Positions 23,159-33,988 of a stretch of DNA of 64,000 bases are shown piece after piece. The notes below the pieces were generated by a model. The model was not told the DNA's origin. It did not search any database and saw nothing but the letters and a program-made list of their open reading frames with translations. This stretch comes from Cocos nucifera. Taxonomy: Eukaryota > Streptophyta > Magnoliopsida > Arecales > Arecaceae. The translations under genes were made by a program, and so were the position numbers. The stretch is from positions 186,001 to 250,000 of the forward strand of contig QRFJ01002107.1 of assembly GCA_006176705.1 (NCBI GenBank), in the 5' to 3' direction. Numbering within the stretch: the first letter of the stretch is position 1; each line of letters opens with the position of its first letter.

Positions 23159-24850
23159 GTGTCAAGCCCTAAAATAACTAAAATAGAAGAAATCAATCAG
23201 CCTCAAACCCTTAATGATTTATATTATCCGGTTGGGTCCATCCAACCTTCTTGCATCAGGTTGCCCCAACCTACTGCAAATAATTTTGAAATTAAATCTC
23301 AAATGATTAATATGCTTCCAAAATCCACTGGAATAGAGGATGCATATATATTCATTAGAGAATTTGAAAAGGTTTGTGCAACCATAAGGTTACAACAACT
23401 TTCTGAGGATGAGATCAAACTAAGATTAATCAATTTTGTCCTTAAGGATAATGCCAAAAAGTAGTTATACAGTCTACCAAATCAATCTATCATGATTTGG
23501 GAGGGCTTTGTAAGAATATTCCTAAAAAAGTACTTTCCCCATCATAACATAGCTAGAATTAGAAATGAAATTAACCAATTTTACTAACTAGCTAGTGAAT
23601 CATTTTGGAAGTATTTCGATCATTTTAAGAACCTCTTGACCCAATGCCCACATCATAGAACAGAGACCTGGAGGCTATGCAAAATAGTTTACGAGGGACT
23701 AGACTCAAATTTTAGAATCATGGTAGAGTCCATATGCCAAGGTCAATTTATGTATAAAGAACCCAATGAGGCCTGGCAGTTTCTAGAAGACCTAGCCAAG
23801 AAGAATTTACAATGAGAAACGACTAGGAAACTAGAAAGATCAACTCCCTCAAGAGATGGGATGTATCAAATGCCGACATCCCTAGCTGTGGAGGCTAAAA
23901 TTGCAATCCTAACATGTAGATTGGAGGCCTTAGAACTATAAAAATCAGTCAGTGTAAACCATATGTCTACACCTATATGCAATGAGTGTATACACCTGAC
24001 TATGTTCTTGAAGAATGTCCTCTCTTAATAAACCCAACTGGAACCACATATGCACCGATGAATGCTGCATACCAAAAATCCATGAAAAACCCCTATGCAC
24101 CCACATATAACCCAGGATGAAGGAATCATCCAAATTTTTTATTATCATAAGGCTCAAATTTAGATGGTCCTAGCTTTAACCAGTCTAACCTAAGGCCCAA
24201 CCCAATACTGAACAATGCATCAGGATTTAACAATGATGAAAAAAGGATCAATACACTAGAAAAAAGCCTAGAAGTCCTAGCAAAATCAATTGCTGACACC
24301 AATGCCACCTTGAATAACTTTATGCAAACCACGTGCCAACTTTTAAATGCCAATACTTAAGCCATTGCTCGATTGAAAATGCAAGTAGGTCAGCTAGCCT
24401 CTACCATTAGTAAGAGAGAGAGGTAGATTGCCTAGCCAACCTGAACCCAATCCGAGAGCCCAAAATGGTCCACGACCTCAACATAGAAACCAAGTCAACC
24501 AAGTGAATGCAATTTACATCCTAAGATTTGGAAAACAAGTGGACAATAAGGTGGGTATGCCTGAAAGCCAAAAAGACTCATCATCTGAGCCAGATTGCCT
24601 AGCCAACTTGAACCCAATCTGAGAGCCCAGAATGATCCATGACCTCAACATGGAAACCAAGTCAACCAAGTCAATGCAATTTACACCCTAAGATTTGGAA
24701 AACAAGTGGACAATAAGGTGGGTATGCCTGATAGCCAAAAAGACTCATCATCTAAGCCATTTTTTGAACAACCCATTCATCAGAACTAGCTTAAGAAGCC
24801 TGAGTCATCACACTTGATGATTCATCAAACCCATTCATAGGATCCACTAA
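23159..24850 (+). pseudogene. G1 Athila-like gag
   Basis: Gypsy capsid protein. The readable frame opens at GTG (23159), which may replace a former ATG: SSPKITKIEEINQPQ. The capsid core follows with ESTGIEDAYIFIREFEKVC-like sequence at 23330, RLINFVLKDNAKK, then WEGFVRIFLKKYFPHHN and HFKNLLTQCPHH, the pattern of Athila/Retrotrans_gag proteins. A degenerate cysteine region lies at about 23970 (PICNECIHLT). The C-terminal part contains a 167-bp tandem duplication (24426-24759). Stops at 23463, 23585, 23815, 23940 and beyond kill it. Confidence 0.85.
24426..24759 (+). repeat. 167-bp tandem duplication in G1 gag
   Basis: Units 24426-24592 and 24593-24759, each running from GATTGCCTAGCCAAC to CATCTGAGCCA / CATCTAAGCCA, with a few transitions between them. 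As 167 is not a multiple of three it shifts the frame, so it arose after, or caused, loss of function. Confidence 0.92.
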
Positions 24851-24979
24851 GCTTATAGCACCTTTTTCGAACCTACTAAGGTCCAATAAATAATTAGAAT
24901 ACTTAAATAAAATGTTAGAGGTATTTAAAAAAGTCAAAATAAATATTTCTCTACTAGACATGATCCAACAAGTACCGAT

Positions 24980-25690
24980 CTATGCTAAAGTTCTAAAGGA
25001 TCTATGTACAAAAAAAGAGACAACCAATTTATCCAAGATGGCCTTCCTAGCAGTAAGTGTGAGTTCCTATTTATAAATCAAGTGCCAATTAAGTACAAAG
25101 ATCCAGGGTCTCCTACAATTTCATGCACTATTAGAGAGACCAGTATTGACAAGGCTTTATTAGACTTAGGGGCCGGCATAAACATTCTACCATACTCTGT
25201 ATATAAGCAATTAGGATAGGAAGAACTGAAACCTATAGAGATTACCTTACAACTAGCGGATCAATATTTTAGGGTCCCTAAAAGAGTGGTAGAGGACGTG
25301 TTAATTAAGATTGATAATTTCATCTTTCCCATAGATTTTATCATTTTAGAGATTGAACCCATTTCAAATCTAAAGAATCATATCCCAATTATTTTAGGAA
25401 TACCATTTCTAGCGACTGCCAATGCCATTATCAATTGCCGAAATGGACTCATGAAGATCTCGTTTGGGAATATGACTATTGAACTGAATGTTTTTAACCT
25501 AGAATAGAAATTGGACCAACCCAATGAAGAAAACTTGACCCAAGAAGATGTCTATGAACCCAATGATCTGAACCATGAAGACATAAAAATAAATTTCAAG
25601 TTGAACCAAAAATTTGAAAATAAAATTTGGATAATTGATAATCATAAAAATCGACTAGAACTAGAATTGACCAATTAAATCAGTTATTGA
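24980..25690 (+). pseudogene. G1 aspartic protease
   Basis: Retroviral-type protease of a gypsy polyprotein. Upstream is KVLKDLCTKKRDN-like text. The active site reads ALLDLGAGINILPYSVY (catalytic D at 25163-25165; the consensus DLGAS has the serine changed to glycine). The flap region ITLQLADQYFRVPKR follows, then IIEIEPI and HIPIILGIPFLATANAIINC, the typical ILGRPFLATA block. It is interrupted by stops at 25217 and 25505. The frame is otherwise well preserved compared with RT, which is nearly gone downstream. Confidence 0.85.
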
Positions 25691-27150
25691 AAAAACACCA
25701 CCACTGGATTTGAAGATACTTCCTGAACACCTAAAGTATGAATATCTAGGTCCATCAGAAAATCTACCAATAACTGTTAAATTAAACCTAGGTCCAATCC
25801 AAGATATGTTAAAATTACTAAGAGATATTCACGATAAAACTAGTTATATGAAAAAGATCATCTATCTAGAATTGGTGGTGAAAGATTAGATGAATTTTTT
25901 AACCCTGTATATAATCCAGGTTAAGATAACATATGAAGATTAGAGTTTAGTTTGGCTGAAGACTATAAACTTAGCGCTTCCTAGGAGGTAACCCAATTTC
26001 TTAAGAGTAGTTTTAATAAAGGTCTAGCTGAGGACTTTAAAATTAGCACTCCTGGAAGGCAACCCAGACCTTTGCATTTTGAATTTCTCTTTTCAGTTTA
26101 TTTAGATTTTACTTCAGTAAAGTCAATGTCGAATAAGTTGGAAGGAAGAGCCATAAAGAACATTTGAAGACACCTGCTAAACTAAGGACACATCACATCA
26201 GATGCATTCTTTTCTTTTTATCTATTGCATTTTTTATTTTCCTTGCCCCATTGAGGATAATGTAGAATAAGTTAGGGGGTGAGGGATAAACTTTGAAGTT
26301 TGCTTTGAATCTTTGTAGTTACAAATTTATTGATATTCATATACCTGACTATACTTTAGACTCGAGTAACATTAGACATTTTAGCAGCATTTAATGCACA
26401 CTTTGGATAAATTATGGAGTATCGAGGGATTGCATATTGATAAAATTCAAAAGAAGGTTGAGTCTAGAATAAAAATTAATTTTGAGCATTTCTAGCCTTT
26501 TCTATTAATATCTAAAGAGAGTCAACCTTTTATGGGTATAAGTGGGATATGTTGATGCATATAGTTTCTTCCAAAAAAAAAAAAACATTGGTGTCCCACC
26601 GAGAAATTGGGTCTCATTGTCTAAATAAGCAATGATATTCACGTTAATAAATAGATAATATTAAAATAAAAAAAATCTTATACAACCAAGTCTCAATCCA
26701 TAGCCTATTTGACTCGAATCAGTAAGCTCAAGGAATATTTTACACCTAATGTCCTAAAGCCAACTAGTTTGAGAGTCATTGGCCTAACACTCGCTACAAG
26801 GATTAAATAGAAAGCTTAAATAGTTAAGGCATTACACGAACTGTATTTTTAAAAAAAAATGAAATGATGAAGGAATGGTTGTGCAAATACAAAACTATTA
26901 GCCCATCTTAGGGTTAGACAATTCAAGGATTAAGGTAAGAGTGGGTAAAGAAAAAGCTTTGACAAATTCTATATTCTTTACTCAACCATTCTATCGGATA
27001 GCCTTAATATCCCAATAATATGCTTGATAATTTTCTAGATGGATATCATTTACTTCTAAAATTATTAAATGAACACTCATGTCAAAGAAAGTCAATATTG
27101 TATATCATTATTTTTTTATTCGAGGATGAGTAAAGTTTAAGTTGGAGGTA
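25691..27150 (+). other. G1 RT stub and 3' non-coding region
   Basis: At 25691-25790 a short run resembling the Athila RT lead-in (PPLDLKILPEHLKYEYLG type) is still readable. From about 25920 the sequence is already the post-pol region, with CTTAGCGCTTCCTAGGAGG then GTAACCC, repeated in shorter form at 26040-26070. That places a large deletion here. The rest is AT-rich with no ORF and a poly-A run at 26572. The region ends with the polypurine tract AAGTTTAAGTTGGAGGTA (27133-27150) next to the 3' LTR. Confidence 0.75.
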
Positions 27151-29038
27151 TAATAAATACATTAATTATAACATAAAAAGTATTAAAATTCATGCTATTT
27201 TATCTTTTTTTATTTATATTTGATACTTTTTATAATCTTTATAGGAATAATTAATTTTAAAGTAGTAATCACAAATCAACTAGAAATGGTCCTCCAACAC
27301 ATGTAGATGAAGCTTTAGTCCAAATTCAAGCTTGTCACGTACATGATACGTGAAGATATATGGATACGGGCACATGAAAAGCAGAGAACATACATGATAT
27401 TAATATAAAAATAATTTTTTTAAAGGAGAGGATATACTTTTGACATTTAGTGTAATTAATGAAGGGCTCTTTACGCATTAAATGCACCTATGGGCTTTGT
27501 GAATGAGCTCGTGGTCAATCTTCATGCATAGGATCTGATATAGCTATGGATGCTTTGGATTTTGTGAAGACCTACAAGAAGGCATGAGCAAACTTTTGGC
27601 ATATGAATAGTGGACGCACAAAGTAGGCATGAGAAGGAAAATGCAAAAATCAGGCAAGCAACATGTGAGTGTGGGCCTTGTGCAACGCAGGGAATCAACA
27701 TGGAAAGAAGCGATGGACATCCGAGATTCAAAAAAAAATTATTTTTTGAAAAGAAAGAATTTGGATTGAATGGCAACTTTTTTTTTTGTCATATTTTCCA
27801 TCCTTTTCATCTCATCCATCCAAATTTTCTTATCACTCTAATCTCAACCATCCATTCTTTAGAAAGGATCTTTTTATTAGTCCCACATCTAGAAAATACA
27901 AAATCCTCCTTCCTTCTAACACCTTTCAATAAGCCCAATACCACTATCTTGAGATATATCTCTCCATACCATAACTCTTGTAAGGGCCCATGTGACAGAC
28001 GAGAATACCTACCAATAAAATTTTTATCTATCTTTTTTTACTTTCTTCCATCCTTCCAACACGAGAAAGAGAGTTAGCTAGGAAAAGATTGACCAAGAGA
28101 GGTTTTTATGTTTTTTTTTCTTGTTTCAACTCCAAGCCCTGTTAATGGCTTGGGAGTTAAAAATCTTCTTTTTGTATTAGAAACTTTTATCAGCAATAAA
28201 AATTAGTTTCTTTTCTCATCATTTTTATTTTTATTTTTAGCAAATAGGCTAGTTTAAATTTCTATAATTTAATTCTTATAATTTTTAATTTTAGCACTAA
28301 GATAGTTTATTTCTATAATTCTTTAATTTCTATAATTTAAATTTCAGCAAGTAGTATAGAATTTAATTTTAGTTAATTTTAAAAGTGAGATTTAAATCAT
28401 GTCTAGCTAAGCAATCCTTTAGGATTGGCGATGAAGCTAAACTGTGATTAGAAGCTCTTTCTTAGGATTTTTCTTTAGTTTTTATCTTTTTAGTTCTTCT
28501 TCCTTCAAGTTTCTTGCCAAGAAATTTGATGGACTATCATTGGATTTCAATCTCTTTATAGTTCATGCTTGCTTCGGTGCAAAAAGGATAATAGGAAGAA
28601 GGCCTATAATTTTATTAATTTCTTTTCTCTTCTTTCTTGTGGAAAATTTTGATGGATTATTATTGGATCAGAGTTTCTTCATAGTCCATACTTGGATAAC
28701 ATAAGAAAAGTAATTGAAAGAAGAGTTCTTTAATTAGGATGAATGCTTGTCCACGCATTACACCTTGATCAAAAGATAACATAAGAGAAATATTAGAAAT
28801 GCTCTCTAAGTCATTGATCTAGTGGATTCAAAAATCCTAGATTTTTAGATTATTATTCTCTAAAATTAATTTACTATTTAGTAGTAAGTAACAAACAATC
28901 TTTCAAACTCTTTATGAAAGCTCGTCTGAGCAAGGGTTTAAACATAATTCAAACATAATTCCTCATGGGGTCAATCCGCACTCACTAGACATGCTACTTT
29001 ACACACCATGCACTTGCGGTTAATTTTAAGATATATCA
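27151..29038 (+). repeat. G1 3' LTR
   Basis: 1888 bp, beginning TAATAAATACATT (TGATGAATACATT in the 5' copy, two G-to-A changes) and ending GATATATCA. The 155-codon frame at 27610-28077 is absent from the 5' copy and is treated as chance. Confidence 0.92.
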
Positions 29039-29142
29039 TCAGGCTTCATGAGGAAGGAAGAGATTGCAAGGCTGCTATCCACCATCCCTAGTCAAGATAA
29101 TTTTTAGATCTACCTATTTGCTATTTTTGATTCAATTTGATC

Positions 29143-30250
29143 ATGGAGAATAGCAGGTTGAAGGTAGGATTTGAGAAGTTTGATAAAAAGAAAAGTTTCA
29201 CGATGTGAAAGATTAGGATGAAGGATCTGCCAGTTCAGATGGGGTTGGTTTGGCCTTGGAAGATATACCGAAGGAGATGACAGACAAGGTATGGGTGTCC
29301 TTAGAGAAAAGGGTATGTGCCATGATTTGATCTCGTCTAGCAGATGAGGTGCTATATAGCATGTTAGAGGAAAGAACATCCAAGGGTTTGTGGTCGAGGT
29401 TACATCAGTTGTACATGGAAAAGAACATGTGCAATAAATTGATACTGAAGAAGCAACTATATAGCCTTCGAATCCAGGAGGGCAAGGATGTCGCAAGGCA
29501 TATGCAGTGGTTTGATCGGATGAGTATGGATTTGCTCAACATTGGGACAGATCTCAAAGAGGAGGATAAAAGTTTATTACTGCTATATTATCTACCCGGG
29601 AGCATCGACCCATTAGTGATGACATTGCTGTATGGTAAGGAGACACTAGTGTATGAGGAGATCGTATTAGTGCTAAGGTCTAACAAGTAGTGAAAATGGA
29701 TGATGAAGAGAAAAGTCTTCTAGGAGGGTCTTGTGGTGTCAAAGAGACCCAAGAAAGGAAAGAAGATGGGCAAGCGAAGGGGCAGCAAGGGGTTTAAGAG
29801 ATGCTTCAAGTATGGTGAAGCAGGACACTTTAAGCGAGAATAACTGCTTTGGAAGAAGTGCAAGGAAGGAGAAAAATCTTATTCTATCGATTCAGTCACT
29901 GAGAGTAAAGAGTCGGATGAGCTCTTGGTAGTCTTGAAGGAGCCCATAAGGTGCGGTGTATCCAAGATAGCTTCGAACGGGTCTGCAAAGTGCAGAGGGT
30001 CTGAAGGGGTAGCGACAGTGTCCGAGGTGTAGCAACAGTTCCAACAGTGCAACATTTGATGGTTGGCCTTGGGGAACTCGATTATAGAGTTGGCTTCTAC
30101 GGCATTAGGGGACTTCAATTTCAGGTGGAGCATCAGACAGAGGTGGATTCACTAGTGGAGAGAGATGTAGTGAGCAAAGTTTTGATAGAGTGTAGGAGGA
30201 CCAATATCATAGCACAAATGCCGAAGATGCATAGTTTCAGATGGAGCAGT
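29143..30250 (+). pseudogene. B1 copia gag, damaged
   Basis: Starts MENSRLKVGFEKFD at 29143. The copia gag domain is clear in 29349-29690: LHQLYMEKNMCNKLILKKQL, then RIQEGKDVARHMQWF and LLLLYYLPGSIDPLV, matching the usual LYMxKSLxNKLYLKKQLY pattern of UBN2 gag. A zinc knuckle follows at about 29792-29830, CFKYGEAGHFKRE, with the second cysteine replaced by tyrosine and the last lost to a stop. Frames shift near 29240 and 29700. After 29930 the protein is not recognisable and no DSG protease is seen, so the element was deleted internally before or when it was joined to the A LTR at 30251. Confidence 0.82.
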
Positions 30251-30940
30251 TGTTAGATATGTGTGCCTTAGAAGCCAGATTGGATGACACTTGTAATACA
30301 CTTCTAAGGGCAAAACTATAATTTTGACTATAAATAATAAAATAGATTATTTTCTATCATAATGTATATTTAAAAGTGTCAATGATACATCCCTTGAGTT
30401 AATGGTAATGATAGTTCATATTTTCAAGAGTTGAAAATTTAAGACATGAATTTTCATTATTAACTCATAAAATGCTCCCAACTGTAGGATCATCATGAGG
30501 ATGGTGATTGATCCAGAAGGTTGGTGTACGATCACTTCTTTAGGGTAGATGAGTCTTGAGTCTATGGTTAGAGACACTAAAGCGAGAGTACAGATACTCG
30601 TTAGAGAACAAGGGCACTGAGTGTGACCACCTCGAGTAGTCATGAGGAAGTCTACCTTCTCGTCGATGACTAGCTCGAAGCTGCAGTAGTATGTCGGGTT
30701 CTTTAACCTAAGGTGCATCGCAGTTTATCTTGAAAGTGTTATAGTTTGACTACACCATAACTCGGTATCCTAGTCATTCGAAATCCTAAGGTGTATGTTG
30801 GCTATAGCATGTTCATTATAGGAATTGGATTGCACCAATAGGGGATCTATCTACCTCGGTAGATGAGGAGCAGCCCTATGATGATCATGAGAATCAAGTC
30901 CATAAGCCCATGGCCATGGCAGAGTGAAATAATAGAAAGA
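30251..30940 (+). repeat. A3, truncated A-family LTR
   Basis: 690 bp starting exactly at the LTR terminus TGTTAGATATGTG and matching 17256 onward to AATAATAGAAAGA, then breaking off into T1 sequence. The TATA box and the last 1.6 kb are missing. No internal A sequence follows. Confidence 0.88.
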
Positions 30941-30999
30941 TCATATTTTTAGGGAGTTCAGCTGGGTTAGGCCTTCTTATAAAATATGTTATAATTAAT

Positions 31000-31335
31000 A
31001 TATTAGTTAAATCATATTTTTAGGGAGTTTAGCTTTTGTATAATGATATGATTATAGTTACTTTAAATATTATTGATGATGATGTACACCATATTTTAAT
31101 CGATAATGGAAGCTCTATTGATGTCCTGTTTTATGATGCTTTTTCTAAAATGTCCATATCTGATGATAGGATGGGTCCAATGAATTTTTCATTAGTAGGA
31201 TTCATAGAAGATACAGTGCCAGTGGAAGGAATAATAACATTGCCCGTAGTAGTGGGTCGGTATCCAAAGTAATCTAGAGCTCAAGTTGATTTTTTAGTAG
31301 TCAAAGTCCCTTCTGCCTACAACACGTTCCTAGGC
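31000..31335 (+). pseudogene. T1 aspartic protease
   Basis: Retropepsin part of the gypsy polyprotein. YNDMIIVTLNI is followed by HHILIDNGSSIDVLFYDAF, where DNGSS at about 31104 takes the place of the DTGS/DSGS active site (typical of Tat elements), then VGFIEDTVPVEGIITLPV. The stop at 31270 is followed in frame by SRAQVDFLVVKVPSAYN, the usual end of the domain. The first part of the domain is broken by stops. A 23-bp direct repeat (30941-30963 and 31012-31034) flanks the left end. Confidence 0.82.
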
Positions 31336-31599
31336 TGATTTGGTTTGAATACACTCTGGGCTGTAGTTTTAACTTACTACCTAAAAATGAAGTTTTAGAC
31401 AAAGTGTGGAGTTGGGGAGGTCAAAGGAGATCAGACACTGGCTCGATACTGCTATAATATTGCCTTACAAGGAGGGGGACAAGCAGACCCTTGTCTAGTG
31501 GATGGACTTGATGCCCATGATGATCTATCTGAAGAAAGAGGAGAATCCATCGACAACCTTATGGAGATCCCTTTGAATCATTGAAATAAAGAACACACC
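31336..31599 (+). other. T1 spacer between protease and RT
   Basis: Protein-like in pieces (ARYCYNIALQGG, DDLSEERGESIDNL), matching the linker usually seen between protease and RT in Tat polyproteins, but full of stops. Confidence 0.5.
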
Positions 31600-32612
31600 A
31601 TGAAGATCAGCTCAAATTTGGAAAGAGAAGTCAGAAAGCAGCTTGTCACCTTCTTACAAAGAAATGCTGATGTCTTTGCCTGGGCGCCTATAGATATGCT
31701 CGAGATTGATGCAAAAGTAATGGAGCATCATCTAGGTGTGGACTTTAAACATCGATCAATAAAGCAGAAAAAGCGCAGTTTTACACTAGAGAGGCAAAAG
31801 GCTATAATGAACGAGGTCGATAAGCTCCTTAGGGCAGGATTCATTCGAGAAGTGCTTTTTTTCGGATTGGATTGCAAATGTTGTTCTTATTAAACAGATA
31901 AATGGCAAGTAGAGGATGTGCATAGACTTCGCAAACTTAAACACAGCTTGTCTAAAAGACAACTACTCTCTATCTAGGATTGACCAACTGGTGGATGCAA
32001 CTTCAGGCCATGAACTCCTCAACTTCATGGATGCCTTCTCCAACTATAATCAAGTCTGGATGGCACCAGAGAATGAGAAGAAGACTGCTTTTATTACTAA
32101 CCATGATCTTTATTATTACAAGATCATACCCTTTGGGCTTAAAAATGCAGGAGCAACTTATCAGCGCCTGGTAATTAAGATCTTCAAGGAGCAGATCGAC
32201 TGAAATATTGAGGTCTATCTAGATAATATCCTAGTAAAAAGTCGATCTTCACCAAATTACATTGCCAATCTTGAAGAGACCTTTAATATTCTCCAAAAGT
32301 ATAAGATGAAGTTGAATCCTACAAAATGTGCTTTTAAAGTAACCTCGGAGAAGTTCTTGAAATTCATGGTATCAAGGCACGACATTGAAGCCAATCTGGA
32401 AAAGCAAAGCCATCCAAGAGATGACCACCCTAGAAACAATAAAAGAAGTTCAGTGCCTTACAGGCAAGATAGCGGCCCTGAATTACTTCGTTTCAAGATC
32501 AGAAGAGCGTTGCATGCCCTTCTTTCAAGTGCTCAAATAGTCTAAGAATTTCAACTGGACTCCTGAGTGCCAGCAAGTCTTTGAAGAATTGAAGAACTAT
32601 CTCAGTTCATCT
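31600..32612 (+). pseudogene. T1 reverse transcriptase
   Basis: Copies RNA to DNA in the particle. It begins FLQRNADVFAWAPIDM, the standard lead-in of Tat RT. KQKKRSFTLERQKAI and VDKLLRAGFIRE are followed by a frameshift near 31855. The palm domain continues MCIDFANLNTACLKDNYSL, IDQLVDATSGHELLNFMDAF and YYYKIIPFGLKNAGATYQR. The active site reads YLDN at 32216-32227 in place of YVDD, so the second catalytic aspartate is lost. Another frameshift lies near 32400. The connection domain runs to EELKNYLSS at 32606 and is then split by the mini-element; the continuation PLLAKPEPEEELLLYLAV begins at 35043. Confidence 0.88.
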
Positions 32613-33682
32613 TGTTGAAATCTAGCATCTCAAGATTTAGTCCATGATAAGCCAAGAACGAGATTCAAGAGCCATAAGAAAGATCAGCCAACATACAATT
32701 GGGCTGGCTCGAATATGTAGTCAAGCCGGCTCGAGGTGAGATTTAGCTAGCTTGAGTTGGATTTGATTTGGCTCTCTCAAGCGGACAAAAAGTAGTGCTC
32801 AAGTGAAATATGGTCGAGCCAGCTTGGCTTTTGATGGAGCTGGCTCGATGAAGGCAAACAGCATGATGGTGAACAACGCACGAGCATACGAGTGGAAGCC
32901 TTTTAATGGGATTTACAATCCCCAACTCATGGACTAGGTCTATTCATGGGGTCTATGGAGCTATTGTACTATCCAATAGCTAGGAGAGCATGCTAGGGCT
33001 GATCTGATGGATATTAGGATGATTAGGGCTTACAAGAAGGCCTAACGATCTAAGAAGAAAGAGAGAGTCTTGGCAAAATCTCTCAGATGGCATAGAGACG
33101 AGGCAAGGAGCACTGGAGTGCTATAGTAGCACCTTCCTGAAGGCACGAAGGCTGAGAGTGGCTCGACGGTGCAGTAGTCGAGGAGGGTATCTCAGTAGAG
33201 AGTACTAGGGGCTTCTCAAGAAGATCAAGAGCTGATCTCAGGGAGCGCTAGGGGTCTCAGAATGTGCCAAGAGCATCAAGAAAGCCGGAAGTATCATAAA
33301 ATGATGGGGTTGCCTAAGAATAGAGACTGGGGCTTGATGTAGAGGCTGAGAAGATCATAGAGTGTTCAAGAATGTCAAGAATCCTGGATTGATAGATCCA
33401 TGAGGGGGATCTTCTTAGGATTACTATGAGAGCGTTGTATGGGTGAGTGCTTCTGGATTGAGAGAGAGGGTTGATGAGTTGAGATTGTATCTTCTCTATT
33501 ATTCTTTCTTGATAGTGAAGCATTGCATGTCCCGTGGATGTAGGCACTTGGACCGAACCACATATATAGTTATGTTTGTTTGTCTTCTTCTATCTTTCTA
33601 TAGCAATAGATGGTGCCATATCTCCTATAGGTGATCTTGGATGGGTGATCAGTGTTCTACAGTTGATGGATCTATCCTAATA
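32613..33682 (+). repeat. Mini-B 5' LTR
   Basis: 1070 bp, TGTTGAAATCTAG to CCTAATA (CCTAACA in the other copy). It holds the repeated GCTGGCTCGA-like words at 32704-32850. By eye it differs from the other LTR at roughly one base in six to eight in the first 100, so the insertion is old. Confidence 0.88.
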
Positions 33683-33988
33683 GTGGTTTCAGAGCTAGGA
33701 GTTAGGTTGTTCCAAGAGTTGCTGTAGTGGTGATCAAGTTAGAAGAAGGGCAAAATCATGGTGGATGCTCTCATGTGCAAGAAGAAGCCAGATGGAGCTC
33801 AGTGTGAGATAGAGCTCTAGGTGGAGATGGATTGGGCATGAGACTCAGTTTGGGATTGAGCGGCCTGGCTTGACTCCCATATTTATCGATCAATGAGCAG
33901 CAGGCAGTATCCCCAAGACATGGGGGCGATATCATATAGGAAGCTCTTGGATTTAAGGTGGAGCCGAATATCAAGTTGAGGTGGAGAA
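33683..33988 (+). other. Mini-B internal region with primer site and polypurine tract
   Basis: Primer site TGGTTTCAGAGC at 33684-33695, one base after the LTR, and purine-rich AAGTTGAGGTGGAGAA at 33973-33988 directly before the 3' LTR. The remaining 270 bp has stops in all plus frames and no gag or pol similarity that I can see. Confidence 0.8.

Larger units (their letters stand above)
20338..29038 (+). mobile_element. G1, Athila-like element with two LTRs and deleted pol
   Basis: An 8.7-kb gypsy element inserted in the B1 leader: 5' LTR, decayed tRNA-Asp-type primer site, leader, gag, protease, a short RT stub, 3' non-coding region, polypurine tract and 3' LTR. Most of RT, all RNase H and all integrase are missing between about 25900 and 25950. 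Flanks are CTAGG (left) and TCAGG (right), only a 3/5 match, so the target duplication is imperfect. Confidence 0.88.
8862..30250 (+). mobile_element. B1, copia element interrupted by A2 and G1
   Basis: Visible parts are the 5' LTR in two pieces (8862-9121, 19551-20210), primer site (20216), a leader split by G1 (20211-20337 and 29039-29142) and gag (29143-30250). It lies in the RNase H of A1 (left flank CCATG). Removing A2 and one copy of its TSD restores an LTR of about 920 bp resembling the mini-element LTRs (32613, 33989). Protease, integrase, RT and the 3' LTR are absent. The element ends at an A-family LTR fragment at 30251. Confidence 0.75.

Noticed and set aside
27610..28077. 155-codon plus-strand ORF in the G1 3' LTR
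   Set aside because: The 5' LTR copy (20800-21270) breaks it by frameshifts, and the composition is that of a pyrimidine-rich LTR. It is chance openness.
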